Source of the DNA: M3007 sp044224705
GTDB lineage: Bacteria; Bacteroidota; Bacteroidia; Chitinophagales; Saprospiraceae
Assembly (NCBI GenBank): GCA_044224705.1
Contig: JBGAJY010000292.1
Coordinates: 1 to 5,587, forward strand
Direction of reading: 5' to 3'
DNA: 5,587 nucleotides
Shown: piece after piece, positions 1 to 5,555 of the stretch
How positions within the stretch are numbered: the first letter of the stretch is position 1
Layout of the letters: every line of letters starts with the position of its first letter
Translations under genes and position numbers: made by a program
Notes under the pieces: model-generated
Databases searched by the model: none
What the model saw: the letters and a program-made list of their open reading frames with translations, nothing else
What the model was told of the DNA's origin: nothing

Positions 1-30
1 ATGTAGTAACGACACAATGAGTAAGATGAT

Positions 31-133
31 CCGGCCCAGCGGGCCGGTATCTAATCCGTCAGATAGCGGCCCTCCGGGCCGCGTGCATTTACACCCCGCC
101 GGTTTCTACAAAGATGCCGGCCCCATAGGCCGG
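31..133. repeat. Cluster of three GC-rich palindromes downstream of the peroxidase gene
   Basis: Three perfect short hairpins lie in about 100 bp. CCGGCCC/GGGCCGG pairs 31-37 with 41-47 around a 3-nt loop. GCGGCCC/GGGCCGC pairs 66-72 with 76-82 around a 3-nt loop. CCGGCC/GGCCGG pairs 117-122 with 128-133 around a 5-nt loop. Read on the minus strand, each is followed within a few bases by ATCT. None has a T-run behind it, so a classical intrinsic terminator is not supported, although they could stop or stabilise the 3' end of the peroxidase mRNA. The ATCTTTGTAGAAA stretch beside the third recalls, from memory, intergenic palindromes recurring in Bacteroidota genomes; this was not checked. No gene is seen in 1-174. 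Confidence 0.6.
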
Positions 134-174
134 TTGGTATGCCGGATATTTTCAGATACTAAATTGGTCGACTA

Positions 175-1527
175 CTAGTTGCAGCCCATATCCAGCCGCG
201 AGGGGTAATCGTTGTTCGGAAAACAATTGCCTGACATTGTTTGCAGGGGAGCATAACGTTCCAGGAACGGGTCGTACAAGCCGTTTTCAAGAAACTCCGT
301 CAGGTCGGCGACTTCGTCTTCCGTCAGGCCAAGCGGGTGAAAAAGTCCGGTAATCTGGCTGGCCGGCACGTCCGTGTTTTCCGGAATGCCCGCGTTGAAA
401 TACTCGACCACTTGCCGCAGGGAGGTTTTGCTGGCGCCGTGGAAATAGAAGTCCATGTTTTTCAGGTTGTACAGCTGGGGCACCTTGAACTTGTGCATAT
501 CCGACTGCAATCCGGTAAATCCGCCCCGGCCGAGGTTGCGTTTGTCGCTGCCATCGGTTCGGAATACTTCATATCCGCTTTGGTACAAATTCTTGACGCC
601 CAAGGCAAAAAACTGGTGCGGCGAGCTGTTCAGCGAGGGGCTGTTGTGGCAGTTGGAGCAGCCGGCTTTGCCGAAGAAAAGCAACGCGCCTCTTTTTTGC
701 TGCTCGGTCATGGCCGAACGATCTCCTTTCAGCCAGCGCTGGAAAGGCGCCTGGTTGGTGAGGATCGTGCGGAAATAAGCCGCGATGGCGAAAGCGCCGG
801 TTTTGCGCGTGTAGCGTTCTTCGACAGGAATGTCAGGGAATGCTGCGTCGAACAAGGCGGTGTACCCCAGCGAATCGGTCACGGATTTGTTGATCACCTG
901 GCGGTGCACAATGAGCGCGCGGGCGTTGTTGGCTTCGAGGCCCATCAGTTCCTGGAAGTTGATTTCCACCAGCGTGTCCTGGTGCCAGACCGACTCGGTG
1001 CCGGCATTGACGCCAAAGGAGCCAAAAGTGCCGGCCCAAAGTGCATTGGTCACGTAAGTGGTGTTGATCGTAGGCAGCGGCCGGGCGCCCTGGGCGTCCA
1101 CTTCGTCGCCTTTGTAACCCGGGTTTTTGTAACGGCCGTCGCCATTGTCGCCAAATCCGAGGGCGCCGTCGGCAATACCCTGAAAGCGGCCTGCAGTAAA
1201 TCCCCGAGCCGGAATGTGGCAGCTGCTGCAGGAGTAAGCAACTTTGGAAACGGAATATTTGGGCTCCAGGCCAAGGCCCGTTTCAAAAAACAGCATTTTA
1301 CCCAACGCCACTTTAGCCGCGGTCACCGGGTTTTTCGGGTCTTGGTTGGGCAGGGCCGCGAAATTGTCGCTCTCGGGCATCACGTAACCTTGATAGGAAC
1401 CCGTAGGCGATTTTTTGTTCAGCGTTAGTTCCAGGAGGCTGTCGGTACTGGTTTCCTGATCGTGCACGCAGGAAACAAAGTAAGTACCCAGAGAAAGCAT
1501 CAGTAGAACAGTAAAAGTCTTTTTCAT
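175..1527 (-). CDS. Di-heme cytochrome c peroxidase / MauG-family lipoprotein
   Basis: This 450-residue exported protein belongs to the bacterial di-heme cytochrome c peroxidase/MauG family, whose members reduce hydrogen peroxide or oxidise a partner using two c-type hemes. The start gives a short signal peptide with Cys20 after FVS, a loose lipobox, so a lipid-anchored envelope protein is likely. Heme motif 1 is C100-SS-C103-H104, followed by PARGFT. Heme motif 2 is C290-SN-C293-H294. The family-typical KFKVPQLYNL segment (346-355) and a YFHGA segment (361-365, matching the usual YMHDG) follow. The two heme motifs are about 190 residues apart, which seems longer than in classical enzymes, and a Gly/Asp-rich stretch at 118-148 accounts for part of this. 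The tail holds Cys435 and Cys449, a possible disulfide. The gene stands alone, 471 bp downstream of the YceI gene. Whether it is a true peroxidase or a MauG-like oxidase cannot be decided here. Confidence 0.93.
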   Translation of the reverse strand: MKKTFTVLLMLSLGTYFVSCVHDQETSTDSLLELTLNKKSPTGSYQGYVMPESDNFAALPNQDPKNPVTAAKVALGKMLFFETGLGLEPKYSVSKVAYSCSSCHIPARGFTAGRFQGIADGALGFGDNGDGRYKNPGYKGDEVDAQGARPLPTINTTYVTNALWAGTFGSFGVNAGTESVWHQDTLVEINFQELMGLEANNARALIVHRQVINKSVTDSLGYTALFDAAFPDIPVEERYTRKTGAFAIAAYFRTILTNQAPFQRWLKGDRSAMTEQQKRGALLFFGKAGCSNCHNSPSLNSSPHQFFALGVKNLYQSGYEVFRTDGSDKRNLGRGGFTGLQSDMHKFKVPQLYNLKNMDFYFHGASKTSLRQVVEYFNAGIPENTDVPASQITGLFHPLGLTEDEVADLTEFLENGLYDPFLERYAPLQTMSGNCFPNNDYPSRLDMGCN

Positions 1528-1867
1528 TTTGATAATACTGAAATAAGTTGAAGGATAAAAAAAGATTCAAGCCTTGCCTTCAGCGTTAAGTCAAGGGTAG
1601 AGAAAAATCAATTGCCACGTACTGGGGAGGGAGAGTAACCGGTTGGTGTTTTGCCAACAATAATTGGCCCAATCTTTCCTTTCAGCCTTCTTTTTTATGA
1701 TGATCTTCGTCATCGTTTTTCATTTTTAAGCAACTTTTAAGCGAATTTTTATTGTTGGAGCTCGCTTCGGCTGCCCCTGAATGCATGGCTGACCGGAAGG
1801 AAATTTTGTAGCCTTCCCGACCAAGCGTCTAAGGATTAAGCATTTACAGCGAACGTCTGAAAATGAA
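1528..1867. other. Non-coding leader region upstream of the peroxidase gene
   Basis: No gene of normal size is supported here. The stretch is AT-rich and probably contains the peroxidase promoter and 5' leader. A small hairpin, GTTGG/CCAAC at 1642-1646 and 1654-1658, lies within it. A 13-codon open frame at 1682-1723 on the minus strand would encode MKNDDEDHHKKEG, very rich in charged residues and His; there is no ribosome-binding or conservation evidence for it. The adjoining 1868-1998 holds a hairpin repeat and the YceI terminator. Confidence 0.55.
1592..1599 (-). promoter_or_regulatory. Weak candidate -7 element for the peroxidase gene
   Basis: On the minus strand this reads TACCCTTG, one base from the Bacteroidota -7 consensus TAnnTTTG, and lies about 65 bp upstream of the peroxidase start codon. 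I do not see a convincing TTG -33 element at the expected distance, so this is only a candidate. Confidence 0.2.
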
Positions 1868-1908
1868 GTATCCTGGCCTGCTTCGCGATGCTTGTCAGGA
1901 CAGGATAC
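1868..1908. repeat. Imperfect inverted repeat with 13-bp arms
   Basis: GTATCCTGGCCTG at 1868-1880 pairs with CAGGACAGGATAC at 1896-1908, with one mismatch (1876 against 1900) and a 15-nt loop. The sequence TGCTTCGC (1879-1886) overlaps the inner arm and loop, and the same octamer occurs in the terminator hairpin next to it. On the minus strand only a weak T-rich stretch follows, so it is a poor intrinsic terminator by itself. It may be a dispersed intergenic repeat or a backup stop for YceI transcription. Confidence 0.6.
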
Positions 1909-1920
1909 CAGCCCGGGGGC

Positions 1921-1971
1921 AAAAAAAAATTCCGTTGGATGCTTCGCCAGGGCTCGGCAATCCAACGGAAT
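1921..1971 (-). terminator. Intrinsic terminator of the YceI gene
   Basis: Perfect 12-bp arms pair: ATTCCGTTGGAT at 1929-1940 and ATCCAACGGAAT at 1960-1971, with a 19-nt loop. Read on the minus strand the hairpin is followed directly by a run of nine T (complement of the A-run 1921-1929). It begins 27 bp after the YceI stop codon. Stem, U-tract and position together make a textbook Rho-independent terminator for transcripts coming from the YceI gene and perhaps from the cytochrome operon upstream of it. Confidence 0.85.
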
Positions 1972-1998
1972 CACACAAAAACACAAAGGGCCGGGCCC

Positions 1999-2565
1999 TT
2001 ACTTCATCTTTTCCAGGTCGCCTGCGAAGGAGATTTTGGCTTCCTTGGCCAGTTTGTCGGCCACGACGGAGGGGATGCTGATGCCGTAGTCGCTCAGGGC
2101 CGCGTTGAAATTGGCCGAAGCCGATACTTTTCCACCTTTCACTTTGAACGTAGCCATGGTCTTGACCTGTTTGGTCACGCCGTGCAGGCTGAGGTCGCCG
2201 GAAATCGAGGCGCTGTAAGTGCCGTCTTTGTCGAAATTTACGGCCGAGAGGTCGTCGATTTTGCCTTTGAAAGTGGCTTTGGGAAACTTGGACGACTCCA
2301 GGTAATTTTCGTTGAAGTGCTCCTGCATCAGGGCTTTATCAAACAAAAAGCCTTTGATGAGCACGGAAGCTTCCACGCGGCCGCTGGCCTGTTCGACCAC
2401 GATGGTGCCGCTTTTGTTCGTCGCTTCGATGCGCTCGGGCGAACCTTTCGAGGTAGCGTCGAAATATACTTTCGCATCGCGGGAGAACCATTTTTGAGCG
2501 CTAAGGCCGTTGGGCAGAACGAATGCTGCGAGCAGAATGGCAGCCAGTTGAATGGTGTTTTTCAT
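1999..2565 (-). CDS. YceI-family periplasmic protein
   Basis: This 188-residue protein has a signal peptide (about 1-23, cleavage likely between Ala23 and Gln24) followed by one YceI domain covering nearly all the rest. Family hallmarks are visible: the MQEHFNENYLESSKFPKATF segment (80-99) and the GDLSLHGVTKQV segment (123-134), with alternating beta-strand patterns in between. YceI proteins form a lipocalin-like barrel that binds long isoprenoid chains; in several bacteria they are genetically linked to quinones, cytochromes or stress, but no enzymatic activity is generally known. It lies 147 bp downstream of the di-heme cytochrome gene with no T-tailed terminator between them, so it may be read through from the operon or have its own promoter; I found no clear promoter. 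It is followed by a strong terminator at 1921-1971. A role carrying a quinone-like or isoprenoid ligand for the neighbouring redox proteins is inference. Confidence 0.93.
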   Translation of the reverse strand: MKNTIQLAAILLAAFVLPNGLSAQKWFSRDAKVYFDATSKGSPERIEATNKSGTIVVEQASGRVEASVLIKGFLFDKALMQEHFNENYLESSKFPKATFKGKIDDLSAVNFDKDGTYSASISGDLSLHGVTKQVKTMATFKVKGGKVSASANFNAALSDYGISIPSVVADKLAKEAKISFAGDLEKMK

Positions 2566-2712
2566 GAACGAGGATGATTTTATTGCTTGGATGAATGCGG
2601 CGACTTGCTCACCTGAGGCGGGAGTGGGTCGCCAAGGTTGAATTGAATGTTTGGACGAGGCGGAACGGAGATAGTTTCCTGTCTTAACTTAAGTTTGACT
2701 ACCGGGGCTTCT

Positions 2713-3462
2713 TTACTGCGGCATGCCGGTTTCGATCCAGGCACGCACCTTCGAGATGTAGCAGGCCGACAGCTGGCCGCCGGTTTGCGGCATGGCGGAA
2801 TATCCGTTCACCCAGGCGATCGAATTGTACAGTTTGCCGCTTTGGGCGCTGACTTTGACTTCGTCGTAAGTGGTCAGTTTGATGCCCGCGCCGGGGTTGT
2901 TGTTGCCATGGCAGCCGACGCATTTATTGGCCAGCAAGGGCTGGATAAAATTGGTGTAGGTGACGCCGGCGGTGTCGCATTGGCCGTAATTCTCGTTGCA
3001 GGCGTTGTTGAGCGCGCCTTGTTCGATCCATTTTTTCACGAGATTGATCTGTGCCTGGGTGAGCGGTGTAGCGGGCGGGCGGGGCATCCGGTCGCCCGGA
3101 TCGGTGTCGATGATGGATTTGTAAATTTTGCTCTGGTTGGGATAAAACGGCTTCACCTGCTGCCGGATGTGCGTGTAATCGGTCGTAATGACGCCTTCTT
3201 CGTGGGAGGCGGCGCTGTGGCAGCCCGACATGCCGCAATTGGAGATCAGCAGGGGCAGAATCTGGTTCTCAAAATAAACCGTGTCGCTGCTGCAGGGTAC
3301 GCCGGTCGTGTCGCCCAGGTCGGGGGGCGGCGGGGGCGTCACGGTGGTGTCGCCCGGGTCCACGGGCCCCAACGCGATAGGACCCAGTTCGTGCTTGCAG
3401 GCCGGCATGAGCAACAAGGCCAGCACCGCTGCGAAGCCGAAAACGGAAAGGATGTGTTTCAT
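2713..3462 (-). CDS. Two-domain di-heme c-type cytochrome lipoprotein
   Basis: I start this 249-residue protein at 3462 because that Met opens a signal peptide (MKHILSVFGFAAVLALLLMP) ending at lipid-anchor candidate Cys22; an in-frame extension upstream to 3573 overlaps the barrel gene and encodes no signal. A Pro/Asp/Thr-rich tether follows (28-55, with PPPPP at 43-47). Two related cytochrome domains come next. Domain 1 has C76-GMSG-C81-H82, an unusual CX4CH motif, with M126-P127 and W145. Domain 2 has C181-VG-C184-H185, canonical CX2CH, with M224-P225 and W242. Each domain has a Cys exactly 19 residues before the first heme Cys (C57 and C162), which supports an internal duplication. The Met of each MP is the likely distal heme ligand (inference). 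It is the last gene of the tight cluster, 53 bp after the barrel gene, and probably sits in the outer membrane or periplasm as an electron carrier. Its partner is unknown. Confidence 0.88.
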   Translation of the reverse strand: MKHILSVFGFAAVLALLLMPACKHELGPIALGPVDPGDTTVTPPPPPDLGDTTGVPCSSDTVYFENQILPLLISNCGMSGCHSAASHEEGVITTDYTHIRQQVKPFYPNQSKIYKSIIDTDPGDRMPRPPATPLTQAQINLVKKWIEQGALNNACNENYGQCDTAGVTYTNFIQPLLANKCVGCHGNNNPGAGIKLTTYDEVKVSAQSGKLYNSIAWVNGYSAMPQTGGQLSACYISKVRAWIETGMPQ

Positions 3463-3515
3463 AAAAAATCGATTTTGGATAAATGAAAGACGGAGGATTA
3501 AAGGATTTGACTGCG

Positions 3516-4406
3516 TCAGATAGTAAAAGCACGTGAAATATTGAACCCCAGCCGGATACCCATGTCGGACCATTTGTCGGTCGTGCGGGTGAGGAACTGC
3601 GGTTCGGTGAGGCCCAGCGAGTTGGTCACAAACATTTGGAACACGTGTCCGCCCGTTTCGAGGTCCACGCCCACGCTGAACGTGTCGTAGTAAGTCTTGC
3701 GGGTATAGTCGATGGGCCGGTAGCCGTATTCGAGGGTCAGGGCGGCGCGTTTGGTGAATTTGAACCGCGTGGCGCCCGTCAGCACGTAGATGTCGTTTTT
3801 ATCGGAAATATTGTCCACCTGGTTCACATGGATCATCGTCGGCGCGAGTTGCAGCGAAAAACGGTCGCTGAATTTGCGTCCGATAATGATCTGGTGGGCG
3901 TAGGACAGGCGGCTGCTTTTGCGCTCGTATTTGTCGAAACCGTTGGCGGCCTTGTTCGGGTCTTTTTGCATGGTGTAGTAGGCCGAGGTGAAGAGCGTCA
4001 CACTCACCTGCTGCCAGCCTCTGGGGCGCTGGCGCACGAGGCGGTATTTGAGGAAGCCGTCGCCCATTTTTTCCAAAGATGTACGGCCGATACCCACCTG
4101 CAGGCGGCCGTCGTAGCTGTATTCCAACCCGATGCGGATGCTGGCGCCGCCGTCGAGGCCGAAGAAATCGTACCAGCCGGAGTTGAAGGAGCCGAAGCGG
4201 TGCGCGATCCGGAAGTCGAGCGTACGCCTGCCGGGTACTTCCACGGTGTGGCAATTGATGAGGCGGGTACCTTTGAAAGTGGCCAGTACGGGACTGTTGT
4301 CTTCGTTTTCGAGGCCTTTGAGCAGGTCGTCGTCCTGCGCATTGAGCGAAGTACCGAAAGACAGCAAAAGCATCAGGGGCAGTGCCAATAAGTAGGTCGA
4401 CTTCAT
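3516..4406 (-). CDS. DUF5777-type outer-membrane beta-barrel protein
   Basis: This 296-residue protein has a clear signal peptide (1-23, cleavage at LNA-Q), a short acidic stretch (DDDLLKGLENED, 25-36) and then a long run of alternating amphipathic strands rich in Tyr, Phe and Arg, as expected of an outer-membrane barrel. The segment LDFRIAHRFG (63-72) is typical of the Bacteroidota family I recognise as DUF5777; the last strand, RLGFNISRAFTI, fits a barrel-closing C-terminal strand. Single Cys52 precedes His53 in an NCHTVE stretch, but there is no paired Cys, so it is not a heme motif. The gene lies 48 bp after one cytochrome lipoprotein and 53 bp before another. The family has no firmly known function; by analogy with porin-cytochrome conduits it could scaffold or pass the neighbouring heme proteins, which is inference. 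Family assignment is from memory of sequence pattern. Confidence 0.85.
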   Translation of the reverse strand: MKSTYLLALPLMLLLSFGTSLNAQDDDLLKGLENEDNSPVLATFKGTRLINCHTVEVPGRRTLDFRIAHRFGSFNSGWYDFFGLDGGASIRIGLEYSYDGRLQVGIGRTSLEKMGDGFLKYRLVRQRPRGWQQVSVTLFTSAYYTMQKDPNKAANGFDKYERKSSRLSYAHQIIIGRKFSDRFSLQLAPTMIHVNQVDNISDKNDIYVLTGATRFKFTKRAALTLEYGYRPIDYTRKTYYDTFSVGVDLETGGHVFQMFVTNSLGLTEPQFLTRTTDKWSDMGIRLGFNISRAFTI

Positions 4407-4454
4407 GATAAAAGATTGAATTTCAAATTTTTAAAAAGAAAAAGCAGGGAGGCT

Positions 4455-4872
4455 TTAATTGTTCGGGCTTCCGGCATCGACCCATTTCCGGATTTTGGCG
4501 ATGGAACAGGCGTCGATTTGAGCCGAGCTGTTTTTGGGCATTTGGGCAGCGTTGCCATCCCATATGATAGAACTGATGAACAGGCCGCTTTCCACGCAAT
4601 NNNNNNNNNNNNNNNNNNNNNNNNNNNNNNNNNNNNNNNNNNNNNNNNNNNNNNNNNNNNNNNTTGTGGCAGGAATTGTTTTTGGAGCCGCAGGAGGCCG
4701 ACATGATTGGAGCGATGTGGGTGGCATAACTCATGGTGACCGTCGTATCGCAATTGGCGCTCAGCAGGATTTCGGGGTGGAGCTCCTGAAGATTGTCGTA
4801 ATAGCAGCTGTCGGCGAGCATGGAGGCTGCTAATGGGAGCAGGAGCAGCAGTCCCCGGGTTATTTTTTTCAT
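4455..4872 (-). CDS. Mono-heme c-type cytochrome lipoprotein, interrupted by an assembly gap
   Basis: The start at 4872 gives a signal peptide (MKKITRGLLLLLPLAASMLA) followed by DSC, with Cys23 as probable lipid anchor and then YYDN, a start I associate with Bacteroidota cytochrome lipoproteins. Cys41 is followed 20 residues later by C61-GSKNNS-C68-H69, a CX6CH heme motif. The gap (4601-4663) begins one codon later. After it, a different frame continues as CVESGLFISSIIWDG, then QMP (probable Met ligand), DAC and a KWVDAGSPNN end at 4455. This C-terminal part aligns well with domain 2 of the 2713-3462 protein, so both sides belong to one gene. The span is 418 bases, not a multiple of three: either the gap length is wrong or there is a frameshift inside it. 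True length is expected near 135-139 residues. It sits 49 bp after the upstream cytochrome gene and 48 bp before the barrel gene. Confidence 0.85.
4601..4663. other. Assembly gap, 63 N
   Basis: Sixty-three unknown bases lie inside the cytochrome gene at 4455-4872, just after its CX6CH motif. For an intact reading frame the real gap must leave a remainder of 2 when divided by 3. By comparison with domain 2 of the cytochrome at 2713-3462, which has 22 residues between the heme His and the SG pair, about 53-62 missing bases would fit. Confidence 0.98.
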
Positions 4873-4921
4873 AACGGAACAGAAGGTTGATTTTTTGCAA
4901 AAAGTGGTTGGCCCGGGAGAT

Positions 4922-5290
4922 TTAATTATCCGCCGCGCCCTGCAGGATCCACACATAGATCTGAGCAATCTGCGTGTCGGTGAGCGGATCGGAAGGCTTG
5001 GGCGGCATGGCTTTTTCGCCGGTGTACCGGCGAATGACATCGTAAATCGGGCTGTTGTAAGGGTCGCCGGGCTGGACGTACCGCAATACGTCGGCGTGGG
5101 TCACGAGCGGGAACTCTCCGCTGCCGGAGCCGTGACAGCCGTCGGCCAGGTTACAGTTGGCGCTCAGAATGGGAGTAATGTCGGCTTGATAACTGACCAC
5201 CGGGATATCGGGGTCGGAAGGGACAATGGAAGTTGTGCAGGCAGCTGCCCCGAAGAGGAGCGATAACCAGCTGAAAAGGCGGAATTTCAT
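4922..5290 (-). CDS. Small mono-heme c-type cytochrome lipoprotein
   Basis: I start this 122-residue protein at 5290, where the Met opens a signal peptide (MKFRLFSWLSLLFGAAA) ending at Cys18, a good lipobox; an earlier in-frame Met at 5320 only adds a non-signal extension. After a short Pro/Asp linker comes VSYQADITPILSAN, then C46-NLADG-C52-H53, a CX5CH heme motif. A-M95-P96-P supplies a likely distal Met ligand, and QIYVWILQG (110-118) matches the closing helix of the other cytochrome domains in this cluster. It lacks the extra Cys pair seen in its paralogues. It is the first gene of the likely operon, 49 bp before the next cytochrome gene, and is probably anchored in the envelope as an electron carrier. 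Heme attachment to a CX5CH site is predicted, not shown; the overall match to the canonical paralogue makes it likely. Confidence 0.86.
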   Translation of the reverse strand: MKFRLFSWLSLLFGAAACTTSIVPSDPDIPVVSYQADITPILSANCNLADGCHGSGSGEFPLVTHADVLRYVQPGDPYNSPIYDVIRRYTGEKAMPPKPSDPLTDTQIAQIYVWILQGAADN

Positions 5291-5481
5291 TTCGAAAAAA
5301 AGCGGTCTTGAACTATACAAATGGTTGCTGCGTACTCATTTGACCGGGGTAAGGGGATTGTTTTCGCTGGCAAATTTCAGTTCTAAAACGATGGATTCGC
5401 CCCTCAAGTTGCGTTGGAAAAAACCGGGACGGTATATTTTGTGACTGAAGCGGCAATTGTCGCACCTGAAGGAGTGATGAA
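5291..5481. other. Upstream region of the cytochrome operon, no clear gene
   Basis: This stretch should contain the operon promoter, but I see no good TAnnTTTG/TTG pair on the minus strand; TATAGTTC about 25 bp upstream of the first start codon is a poor match. A frame on the minus strand ending at 5336 reads like protein over its last 28 or so residues (RGFF-like start to NNPLTPVK), yet it runs out into the inverted repeat at 5482-5555 and has no credible start, so I do not call it as a gene. Confidence 0.4.
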
Positions 5482-5555
5482 TGATGAGTGATGAGTGATA
5501 CGCGATTGGAGGGGACCAAAGTTTCCCAGCATCGCGTATCACTCATCACTCATCA
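5482..5555. repeat. Long inverted repeat built from GAGTGAT heptamers
   Basis: The left arm 5482-5506 and right arm 5531-5555 are perfect reverse complements over 25 bp, separated by 24 nt. Both arms consist of repeated 7-mers (GAGTGAT on the left, ATCACTC on the right) capped at the loop side by ACGCGAT/ATCGCGT. The right side carries further heptamer copies running to about 5564, and the left side has degenerate copies back to about 5472. No T-run follows on either strand. A dispersed intergenic repeat or a small non-autonomous element is more likely than a terminator, but no target-site duplication is visible. Confidence 0.8.

Noticed and set aside
241..1428. Long plus-strand open frame (395 codons) opposite the peroxidase gene
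   Set aside because: It is antisense to a well-supported di-heme peroxidase and its translation is low-complexity Val/Gly/Ala/Arg without any domain; such frames arise from GC-rich codon use on the coding strand.
1888..2577. Plus-strand open frame (229 codons) opposite the YceI gene
   Set aside because: It overlaps the terminator hairpin and the well-supported YceI gene on the other strand and has no family features.
2686..2695. Palindrome AACTTAAGTT between the di-heme cytochrome and YceI genes
   Set aside because: A 10-bp AT-rich palindrome without loop, T-run or second copy is expected by chance and does not support a terminator or operator call.
2647..3486. Plus-strand open frame (279 codons) opposite the di-heme cytochrome gene
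   Set aside because: It mirrors the real gene in the antisense frame and shows no signal peptide, motif or plausible composition.
4245..4260. NCH in the barrel protein as a possible heme site
   Set aside because: Only one Cys (Cys52) precedes the His, and no partner Cys lies within a plausible spacing, so it cannot be a standard c-type heme motif.
3636..4391. Plus-strand open frame (251 codons) opposite the barrel gene
   Set aside because: Antisense shadow: composition is dominated by Val, Glu, Ala and His with no recognisable fold, while the minus strand has a clear signal peptide and barrel pattern.
4892..4903. Palindrome TTTTTGCAAAAA between the two mono-heme cytochrome genes
   Set aside because: Low-complexity A/T runs give such palindromes easily; no second copy or known operator match supports regulation.
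5336..5542. Minus-strand frame of 68 codons upstream of the cytochrome operon
   Set aside because: Its last part looks protein-like, but the first half is translated from the inverted repeat and there is no credible start or known domain; a decayed gene remnant remains possible.
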